5,616 nt of DNA from Chloroflexi bacterium RBG_13_51_18 (GTDB lineage: Bacteria; Chloroflexota; Dehalococcoidia; Dehalococcoidales; RBG-16-60-22): positions 1-5,616 of the forward strand of contig MGMR01000027.1 of NCBI GenBank assembly GCA_001796495.1. Reading direction: 5' to 3'. Position 1 is the first letter of the stretch. Every line of letters starts with the position of its first letter. Under the pieces are notes generated by a model. That model saw nothing but the letters and a program-made list of their open reading frames with translations, made no database searches and had not been told where the DNA came from. Made by a program: the position numbers and the translations under genes. Below, in pieces: positions 1 through 5,242 of this stretch.

Positions 1-255
1 GAGGTAAAGGGGAAGACGTTGGAGGAGATAAAGGCGGCGCAGGGGGTGGAAAACGCTTTATTTAAGACCATCAGGGAGCACGGAGCGGTGCGGGAGGTAC
101 CTCTTGTAATAAAGACGCTCAAGGTTTTCAGCGAGGGGAAGATTAAGGTAACTAAAGACCGGAAGGTGGTTGATACCGCCGGCCATATAATCAAGGGCTA
201 CGACCTTACCAAAGAAATCGACGAGGCGGTGAGGGGGAAACTAACACAGCTTTAG
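1..255 (+). CDS. C-terminal part of an unidentified protein (5' end outside window)
   Basis: The frame is open from the first base of the window and ends at TAG 253-255, giving 84 visible residues. I do not recognise the family. The visible part is soluble-looking and charged: a helical stretch (KTLEEIKAAQGVENAL), a strand-rich middle (VREVPLVIKTLKVFSEGKIK, then VTKDRKVVD) and a final amphipathic helix ending GKLTQL. There is no membrane segment, Cys cluster or recognisable catalytic motif. A TTG at 19-21 preceded by purine-rich AAAGGGGA could make a 78-residue small protein. The frame stays open to the window edge with sensible protein sequence, so I prefer the tail of a longer gene. No convincing hairpin terminator follows; there is only a T-run near 286-291. 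It reads in the same direction as the membrane protein gene at 445, but the 189-base gap holding a promoter suggests separate transcription. Confidence 0.7.
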   Translation, partial: EVKGKTLEEIKAAQGVENALFKTIREHGAVREVPLVIKTLKVFSEGKIKVTKDRKVVDTAGHIIKGYDLTKEIDEAVRGKLTQL

Positions 256-306
256 TATTCTTGCCGCCATCCGTAGTAAAATCCGTTTTTTAAATCACAT
301 CCAACC

Positions 307-340
307 ACTCTAGAACGTGACTCTAGGACTGAATGTCACG
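307..340. repeat. Short direct repeat overlapping a dyad upstream of the membrane-protein promoter
   Basis: ACTCTAGAAC (307-316) recurs as ACTCTAGGAC (320-329), a 9/10 match with a 13-bp period. A dyad, CGTGAC (316-321) and GTCACG (335-340) with a 13-base spacer, overlaps it. Together they end about 15 bp before the proposed -35 box at 356. They could be a regulator site, but repeats this short can arise by chance. Confidence 0.3.
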
Positions 341-355
341 ATATTCCCTGGTATC

Positions 356-384
356 TTGTAAACCCCAAATTCTTGTGCTATCAT
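356..384 (+). promoter_or_regulatory. Predicted sigma70-type promoter for the membrane-protein gene
   Basis: A -35 box TTGTAA (356-361, 4/6 match) and a -10 box TATCAT (379-384, 5/6 match) are separated by exactly 17 bp. TG at 376-377, one base before the -10 box, makes it an extended -10 promoter. Transcription should start near 391, giving a leader of roughly 54 bases before the ATG at 445. This is prediction from consensus only. Confidence 0.55.
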
Positions 385-444
385 CAGGCAGCATAGATAT
401 CCTTTAGCGGACTTTTGTCCAATTAATAAGGAGGTGAAGCACAA

Positions 445-1188
445 ATGAACCGGGGTAAAAAAGGCAGGCCTATATTCAAGCAGATATTGGTTGGCGTAGA
501 GAAACCTGTCAGACAGTTCCTGGGCAGCGGCTTAAATGTACCTTTGCTTCGAGGGATAGTAGGCGGACTGGGCATAGCGCTGCCGATTGTCTTGCTGATA
601 TGGGGGTTCTTTATATCAGGGTGGCCTCCGCAAGATTCGTTGAGCGACTATTACAGCTTGAGAACGCGAGACGCCTTTGTGGGCATTTTATTTGTCATCG
701 GCTGGATTCTATTCGCTTACAAAGGCTATGAGAAAATGGATAAAGTTGCCGGGAAACTGGCATGGCTGTTTGCACTGTGCGTGGCATTGTTCCCTAATAG
801 TGGTACAAGCTGGGAAAGAGTTGTGCATTTCTCATCTGCAACCTGCCTGTTTGCGGTATTGGCCTTCTTTTCATTAGTACTGTTCACCAAATCATCGGCT
901 TCACGAACGGGGTTCAAAGAGACTGTGTCCGACTTCCGCATCAGCGGCGCTAAAAAGGTAAAATCCATGTCAGATGAAAAGAAGATACGGAACAAGGTCT
1001 ATGTTATCTGCGGCTGGACGATAGTGGCGTGTATAATATTACTCGCGTTGTACCTGGGATTAGGGCAAAATACTGCCATATCAACAATCAAGCCCGTTCT
1101 CCTGCTGGAATGGATAATGATATGGGCTTTCGGGTTTGCCTGGTTCGTGAAGGGTGAGATTATCTTGAAAGATAAAAAAGCCGGCTAA
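445..1188 (+). CDS. Six-helix integral membrane protein of unknown function
   Basis: A 247-residue protein. The ATG at 445 is supported by a near-perfect Shine-Dalgarno AAGGAGGTGA (428-437) 7 bases upstream. After a basic N-terminus (MNRGKKGRP) I see six hydrophobic segments at about residues 36-59, 77-92, 103-116, 126-148, 185-206 and 217-236. A charged loop of about 150-182 lies between segments 4 and 5. Distinctive patches are SDYYSLRTRDAFVG (67-80), AYKGYEKMD (91-99), an FP pair (116-117), His128 beside segment 4, KKIRNKVY (179-186) and WAFGFAWFVKGE (227-238). From memory this resembles a scattered, uncharacterised family of bacterial membrane proteins sharing the DYY...VGILF..G..L.AYKGY pattern. 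I know no function for it. There is no signal peptide separate from helix 1, no nucleotide-binding motif and no obvious transporter signature. The gene stands alone, with its own promoter and a terminator after it, and runs convergent to clpP. Confidence 0.85.
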   Translation: MNRGKKGRPIFKQILVGVEKPVRQFLGSGLNVPLLRGIVGGLGIALPIVLLIWGFFISGWPPQDSLSDYYSLRTRDAFVGILFVIGWILFAYKGYEKMDKVAGKLAWLFALCVALFPNSGTSWERVVHFSSATCLFAVLAFFSLVLFTKSSASRTGFKETVSDFRISGAKKVKSMSDEKKIRNKVYVICGWTIVACIILLALYLGLGQNTAISTIKPVLLLEWIMIWAFGFAWFVKGEIILKDKKAG

Positions 1189-1221
1189 GCCTGAATTGAG
1201 CGATGGATATTTGGGATTTAT

Positions 1222-1261
1222 AAAAAACCAAAGAGGGGGCTTTTTGCCCCCTCCCGTTTTT
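1222..1261. terminator. Bidirectional intrinsic terminator between convergent genes
   Basis: A perfect 8-bp GC-rich stem, GAGGGGGC (1233-1240) and GCCCCCTC (1246-1253), encloses a five-T loop. On the + strand the stem is followed after CCG by TTTTT (1257-1261). On the - strand it is followed by TTTGGTTTTTT (complement of 1222-1232). It can therefore end transcription of the membrane-protein gene (stop at 1188) and of the aspS-tig-clpP operon (clpP stop at 1289). The - strand orientation has the better U-tract. Confidence 0.85.
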
Positions 1262-1288
1262 GTCTCTAGAGATTACGAATAATACAGA

Positions 1289-1924
1289 TTATTTTTTTTC
1301 TTTCTTAGCTTTTTCTTCTTTAGCTTCTGATGGTTTGATCAGGACTTCATCGATAAGGCCGTATTCCACTGCCTGTGAAGGATTCAGATAAAAATCACGG
1401 TCGGTGTCATGCGTTATTTTTTCCAGGGATTGACCGGTGTGAGTGATGAGAATCTCTTTAAGAATATCCTGCTGACGCATTATCTCTTTGGCGGCGATAA
1501 CGATATCCGATGCCTGACCCTGGGCACCACCGATAGCCTGGTGCATGTGGATGGTGGCGTGGGGCAAAGCAAAGCGTTTGCCCTTGGCGCCGGCGCAGAG
1601 AAGCACGGTAGCCATGCTGGCGGCCATGCCGACACAGATGGTGGATACCTGCGGGCGGATAAGCTGCATGGTGTCATAAATAGCCAGGCCGGCGCTAATG
1701 ACGCCGCCGGGGCTCTGGATATACATGTTGATGTCTCTTTCAGGGTCTTCCCTTTCCAGATAGAGAAGCTGGGCAATGAGAGTGTTGGCTATCTGGTCGT
1801 TTATGGGGGTAAACAGCATGATGATGCGCTCTTTCAGGAGCATGGAATAAAGGTCCCACATCCTCTCGCCGCGGGGGCCGCTTTCAACGACACCGGGAAT
1901 TACGTTTAAGGGCAAATTGTTCAT
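1289..1924 (-). CDS. clpP: ATP-dependent Clp protease proteolytic subunit ClpP
   Basis: A serine peptidase (family S14) of 211 residues. It forms the double-heptamer proteolytic chamber that degrades proteins unfolded and threaded in by ClpX- or ClpC-type ATPases in the cytoplasm. The full fold is visible: PRGERMWDLYSMLLKER (17-33), YIQSPGGVISAGLAIYD (68-84), catalytic Ser103 in GMAASMA, His128 in IHMHQA and Asp177 in DTDRDFYL. GGAQGQASDI (132-141) is the handle-region motif. The length slightly exceeds the usual 193-207 because of a Lys/Glu-rich tail (198-211) with no known role. The ATG at 1924 overlaps the tig stop as ATGA, and AGGAGG (complement of 1932-1937) lies 7 bases upstream, so translation is probably coupled to tig. 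It is the last gene of the operon. Many bacteria have clpX next, but here a terminator follows, so the ATPase must be encoded elsewhere. Confidence 0.97.
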   Translation of the reverse strand: MNNLPLNVIPGVVESGPRGERMWDLYSMLLKERIIMLFTPINDQIANTLIAQLLYLEREDPERDINMYIQSPGGVISAGLAIYDTMQLIRPQVSTICVGMAASMATVLLCAGAKGKRFALPHATIHMHQAIGGAQGQASDIVIAAKEIMRQQDILKEILITHTGQSLEKITHDTDRDFYLNPSQAVEYGLIDEVLIKPSEAKEEKAKKEKK

Positions 1925-3252
1925 TTTTCCTCCTCCTTTTTCTCCTTGGCCGATTTCTTTGGGGTTTTTTCAGTATTTTTTGCGATATCAGTAAGACGCT
2001 CAATAGTCTTGCGCGTTTTAATAGACTGTGTAATCGACTGGCGGTTCTGGGGAGTGTCCAATAATTTTATCATTTCCTCTTTTTTATCGGCGCCGATGCC
2101 GCGCACCATGTTGTTGATGCCGTTCTTGATTTCTTCATCGGTGACTTCGATTTTTTCTTCTTCAGAGATTTTACTAAGGACTAAAGAGGCGTTAACGTTC
2201 CTAATAGCAACAGGGCGGAGGTCTTCCTGCAATTGCTCGGGGGTCTTATTAATGCTGCGCAGGTAATCATCCATGCCCTGACCGGACATCTGCAACTGCC
2301 GGGCCTGGTCGTTGATAATGCGGTTGATTTCAATATCAATTACTATCGGAGGGTATTCTACTTTTGCCTGCTCGACGGCGGTGTTGATGACTTTTTCTTC
2401 ATGGTCCATGCGGGCCCGCTCTTCCGCCCTTAATTTCAGGCTTTTGGCGACTTCTTCACGGAGGGCCTGGAGGTCTTTAAATTCCTTGGAGACCTGTGAC
2501 GCAAAGGCATCATTAAGCTCGGGGAGTTTTTCCTCCTTGATTTCATGGAGAGTTACCTTGAAGTGGGCTTTTTTGCCAGCCAATTGAGCGGAGGGGTAAT
2601 CATCGGGGAAGGTCAGGTCGAACTCTTTGGTTTCGTCCTTTTTCATGCCGACGATCTGGGCGGGGAAGCCGGGGGCCGGCGAAATGGCATCTTTGGCGAC
2701 GAGATACTGGGAGCCGATTTTTTTCACCAGCGGCTTTTCTTCGGAGTCAGAGTTGATATCGATAGTAGCCATGTCGTTATAGTCTAACGGCCTATCGACG
2801 GGCTCCCAAGTGGCGTGCTGGTGGCGGAGCTCTTCAAGGACGGAGCTGATGTTCTCTTCCTTGACCTCTTCTATCTCAGGGGACATCCGTATGCTTTGAT
2901 AATCGCCCAGAGTGACGGCAGGCCTTAGAGGAACAACGGCTTTAAAGGTCAAGGGTTCTGCCTTGGTAATTTCTACGTCAGGCTGGGCATAGGGCTCGAT
3001 TTCCTGCTCCTTGAGAGCCTGCTCGTAAGCTCTGGGAATAATACGGTCGATGGCTTCTTCAAGAAGTCTTCCTTTACCTAAAGATCGCTCAACTACAGCA
3101 CGGGGGGCCTTACCCTTGCGAAAGCCGGGGATGTTTGCTTTCTGTACCAGGCTACGGTAGGCATCCTGCATACCGGTTTCCATTTCCGCAGGCTCCATCT
3201 CAATAGTAAGAAAAGCCTGGCTGTTTTCCACTTTTTCTTTAGTTACTTTCAA
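1921..3252 (-). CDS. tig: Trigger factor (ribosome-associated chaperone)
   Basis: A 443-residue chaperone that binds the ribosome exit tunnel at L23 and shields nascent chains. I place the start at TTG 3252-3250, where the family N-terminus begins (MKVTKEKVENSQAFLTIEME). GGGAGGA (complement of 3256-3262) precedes it with short spacing. The frame continues upstream to an ATG at 3387, but those 45 extra codons lie inside aspS and look unlike the family. Domains: ribosome-binding domain about 1-115 with the signature GFRKGKAPR at 43-51 (Phe44-Arg45-Lys46 contact the ribosome); FKBP-like PPIase region about 155-240; C-terminal helical chaperone domain from about 245, starting at LPELNDAFA; and a Lys/Glu-rich tail 427-443. 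The first half of the PPIase region lacks the usual FEGG-type motif, so isomerase activity may be weak or absent. The gene begins 16 bases after the aspS stop and overlaps clpP by 4 bases. Confidence 0.95.
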   Translation of the reverse strand: MKVTKEKVENSQAFLTIEMEPAEMETGMQDAYRSLVQKANIPGFRKGKAPRAVVERSLGKGRLLEEAIDRIIPRAYEQALKEQEIEPYAQPDVEITKAEPLTFKAVVPLRPAVTLGDYQSIRMSPEIEEVKEENISSVLEELRHQHATWEPVDRPLDYNDMATIDINSDSEEKPLVKKIGSQYLVAKDAISPAPGFPAQIVGMKKDETKEFDLTFPDDYPSAQLAGKKAHFKVTLHEIKEEKLPELNDAFASQVSKEFKDLQALREEVAKSLKLRAEERARMDHEEKVINTAVEQAKVEYPPIVIDIEINRIINDQARQLQMSGQGMDDYLRSINKTPEQLQEDLRPVAIRNVNASLVLSKISEEEKIEVTDEEIKNGINNMVRGIGADKKEEMIKLLDTPQNRQSITQSIKTRKTIERLTDIAKNTEKTPKKSAKEKKEEEK

Positions 3253-3268
3253 ATTTCCTCCCGATAGG
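3253..3268 (-). promoter_or_regulatory. aspS-tig junction with the Shine-Dalgarno site that fixes the tig TTG start
   Basis: Only 16 bases separate the aspS stop from the tig start. They contain GGGAGGA (complement of 3256-3262), and its GGAGG core ends 4 bases before TTG 3252-3250. No ATG or GTG in frame falls near it, and the family N-terminus starts exactly at this TTG. The tight spacing suggests tig is translated by ribosomes reinitiating after aspS. Confidence 0.7.
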
Positions 3269-5065
3269 TTACTCTTCTTCCAGCAGACGCAGGCGCAATT
3301 CGGTGAGTTGCTCTTCAGCAGCGGGTGACGGCGCTCCAAGCATTGTATCCATGGCGGACTGGTTCTTGGGGAAAGCCACGACATCACGGATATTTTGCTC
3401 TCCGGATAAAACCATTATAGTGCGGTCGATGCCCATCCCGAAGCCGCCGTGAGGCGGAGCACCGAAGTCGAATGCCTCCAGCATATGCCCGAAGAGAAGC
3501 TTGATGCGTTCATCATCATAGCCTAAAATTCTCAGTATTTTTTTCTGTAATTCAGAGCGGTGTATGCGGATACTGCCGCTGCCAAGCTCCATACCGTTAC
3601 ATATAAGGTCGTAATTTTTGCCGTGCACTTTTTCCGGCGCGGTATCCAGCAGGGAAATATCCTCGTCTTTGGGGTGGGTAAAGGGGTTGTTGGCCGCTTC
3701 CCACTTCCCTGTTTCCCGGTTGAGAACGATAAGGGGGAAATCAATGATAAAAGCAAAATTAAGAATAGAGGGATCGGCCAGGTTAAAGCGGCGGGCTATT
3801 TCACGGCGGAGAGCATCCAGGGCGGGGTATATTTTATCCGGCTCGCCGGCGACGATGAGAAGAAGGTCACCGGGATTGGCGCCGCAGGCTTTAGCAATCG
3901 ACTTGACCTGCTCCAGAGTCAAATATTTAGCGGCAACGGACTTAATCATTTCTTGAGAAAGGGCAGACAACTTATCCCCCGGCGAACCGAGAGAGATAGT
4001 TAAAAGACCTTTAGCGCCGGCGCTGACAGCCAATTGATTCAACTCGTCCAACTGGTGGCGGGAATATTCACCGCAGCCGGGGGCAGCCAGGACTCTGACG
4101 ACGCCGCCAGAAGCAATAGCGTTCTTAAAGACGGCGAAATCCGTCCTGGCGGCAATATTTGTTATGTCGGCGATCTCAAGTCCGTAGCGTAAATCAGGTT
4201 TATCCGAGGCATAGCGCAGTATGACATCGGCATAGGTCAGTCGGGGAAAAGGCCGAATGACCTTTAAATCCGGTTTAACAGCCCTGGCTAAAGAAAAATA
4301 AAGCTCCTCCAGTAACTGGAGGACGTCCTCCTGGGTGACGAAGCTCATTTCAACATCGAGCTGGGTATGCTCCGGCTGGCGGTCGGCACGGAGGTCTTCA
4401 TCGCGGTAGCAGCGTGCCAACTGGTAATATTTTTCCAGTCCGCCGACCATTAAAAGCTGTTTAATCTGCTGGGGGGACTGGGGCAAAGCATAAAAGCTGC
4501 CGGGGTGGAGGCGGCTGGGCACAAGGTAGTCGCGGGCGCCTTCCGGAGTGCTTTTAATGAAGGTAGGAGTTTCTACCTCGGTGAAGCCGCGGGCATCCAG
4601 AAAATCGTGCATGTATTTGGTGACCCGATGCCTAAGCTGAAGATTTTCTTTCATGCGCTGGCGGCGCAAGTCAAGGTAGCGGTACTTGAGACGGACGTTT
4701 TCATCGACATCGATTTCTTCATTGATATAAAAGGGAGGGGTATTGGAGGTATTGAGTATTTCTACCTCTTTAACGATAACCTCGACATCGCCGGTGGGAA
4801 TCCTGGGATTTTCAGTGCCGGCGGGTCGTTTAGCCACCTCCCCCGTAAGCGTAATTACATATTCGCTGCGCAGCTGCTCGGCGATTTTTAGAGCCGCGGG
4901 CGATATTTCCGGATTGAAAACGGCCTGGACAATGCCTTCCCTATCCCGCAGGTCGATAAAAATCAGCCCGCCATGGTCGCGGCGGCGATTGACCCAGCCG
5001 GCCAGAGAGACGGTAGTGCCAACATTTTCTTTAGTTAGAGAGCCGCAGGTATGAGTACGATACAA
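3269..5065 (-). CDS. aspS: Aspartyl-tRNA synthetase, bacterial type, probably non-discriminating
   Basis: A class IIb synthetase of 598 residues (usual bacterial length about 590) that activates aspartate with ATP and charges tRNA-Asp. Visible in order: N-terminal anticodon-binding OB fold about 1-105 (LAGWVNRRRDHGGLIFIDLR, 21-40); motif 1 region about 155-185; the QSPQ aspartate loop (196-199); motif 2 (YYQLARCYRDEDLR, 213-226, with Arg218); the bacterial GAD insertion about 285-420; GMELGSGSIRIH (491-502); and motif 3 (GGFGMGIDR, 540-548). Residues 31 and 83 are His and Gly. In Pseudomonas aeruginosa this pair is linked to a non-discriminating enzyme that also charges tRNA-Asn, which GatCAB then amidates. 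The start is TTG at 5065: the family N-terminus (MYRTHTCGSL) begins there, and CAGGAGT (complement of 5071-5077) precedes it at good spacing. It is the first gene of the aspS-tig-clpP operon, with a strong promoter at 5098-5126. Confidence 0.97.
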   Translation of the reverse strand: MYRTHTCGSLTKENVGTTVSLAGWVNRRRDHGGLIFIDLRDREGIVQAVFNPEISPAALKIAEQLRSEYVITLTGEVAKRPAGTENPRIPTGDVEVIVKEVEILNTSNTPPFYINEEIDVDENVRLKYRYLDLRRQRMKENLQLRHRVTKYMHDFLDARGFTEVETPTFIKSTPEGARDYLVPSRLHPGSFYALPQSPQQIKQLLMVGGLEKYYQLARCYRDEDLRADRQPEHTQLDVEMSFVTQEDVLQLLEELYFSLARAVKPDLKVIRPFPRLTYADVILRYASDKPDLRYGLEIADITNIAARTDFAVFKNAIASGGVVRVLAAPGCGEYSRHQLDELNQLAVSAGAKGLLTISLGSPGDKLSALSQEMIKSVAAKYLTLEQVKSIAKACGANPGDLLLIVAGEPDKIYPALDALRREIARRFNLADPSILNFAFIIDFPLIVLNRETGKWEAANNPFTHPKDEDISLLDTAPEKVHGKNYDLICNGMELGSGSIRIHRSELQKKILRILGYDDERIKLLFGHMLEAFDFGAPPHGGFGMGIDRTIMVLSGEQNIRDVVAFPKNQSAMDTMLGAPSPAAEEQLTELRLRLLEEE

Positions 5066-5097
5066 AATTTACTCCTGTAATAGGGGCTTCACTCTTG

Positions 5098-5126
5098 ATT
5101 ATATCTTATACGAAGGGGAGCTTCAA
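5098..5126 (-). promoter_or_regulatory. Predicted sigma70-type promoter of the aspS-tig-clpP operon
   Basis: Read on the - strand, the -35 box is TTGAAG (complement of 5121-5126, 4/6 match). It is followed after exactly 17 bp by a perfect -10 box TATAAT (complement of 5098-5103). Transcription should begin near 5091, leaving a leader of about 25 bases that includes the aspS Shine-Dalgarno site. That leaves no room for a T-box or attenuator. It is the best promoter in the window and fits constitutive housekeeping expression. Confidence 0.72.
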
Positions 5127-5151
5127 CAGGGAGAAGGAGGAAAGCTTACAA

Positions 5152-5172
5152 CCGATAGTTAAAAATTATCGG
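5152..5172. promoter_or_regulatory. 21-bp dyad between divergent promoters, possible operator
   Basis: CCGATA (5152-5157) and TATCGG (5167-5172) form perfect outer arms. Inside, a G-T wobble and two A-T pairs bring the arms to nine pairs around AAA (5161-5163). The dyad ends 7 bp before the -35 box of the rightward promoter (5180) and lies about 26 bp upstream of the -35 box of the aspS promoter. No T-tract follows on either strand, so it is a poor terminator, and on the predicted starts it is not transcribed. A regulator binding site is the more natural reading, but nothing in the window names a regulator. Confidence 0.4.
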
Positions 5173-5179
5173 GTTTCAT

Positions 5180-5208
5180 TTGTATTGGAGCTTTAATTCT
5201 GATAGAAT
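5180..5208 (+). promoter_or_regulatory. Predicted extended -10 promoter of the homocysteine biosynthesis gene
   Basis: A -10 box TAGAAT (5203-5208, 5/6 match) is preceded by the extended element TG at 5200-5201. The -35 box TTGTAT (5180-5185) is weak (3/6 match) but spaced by exactly 17 bp. The predicted start near 5215 leaves only about 28 bases of leader, too short for a SAM riboswitch or other methionine-pathway leader RNA. Confidence 0.55.
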
Positions 5209-5242
5209 GTTATGTAATCCCAGCTACAGAAGGTAGGGAAAA

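Noticed and set aside
256..300. A terminator after the gene ending at 255
   Set aside because: There is a T-run at about 286-291 but no GC-rich stem in front of it.
1409..1909. A 166-codon open frame on the + strand opposite clpP
   Set aside because: It is the antisense shadow of a clearly conserved gene; its Gly/His/Ala-rich translation has no recognisable family features.
3253..3387. A 45-codon upstream extension of trigger factor starting at the ATG near 3387
   Set aside because: It lies inside the aspS C-terminus in another frame, has no resemblance to trigger factor, and the family N-terminus begins at the TTG at 3252 behind a Shine-Dalgarno site.
5134..5140. A Shine-Dalgarno-like AAGGAGG on the + strand in the divergent region
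   Set aside because: No ATG, GTG or TTG follows at a usable distance, and it lies upstream of the predicted transcription start, so it is probably just a purine-rich stretch.
5152..5172. The 21-bp hairpin as an intrinsic terminator
   Set aside because: It is AT-rich, has no T-tract on either side, and lies between divergent promoters where no transcript needs ending.
5209..5242. A SAM riboswitch or T-box leader for the homocysteine gene or aspS
   Set aside because: The predicted leaders are only about 25-28 bases, too short for any such element, and no T-box or S-box core is seen in 5066-5242.
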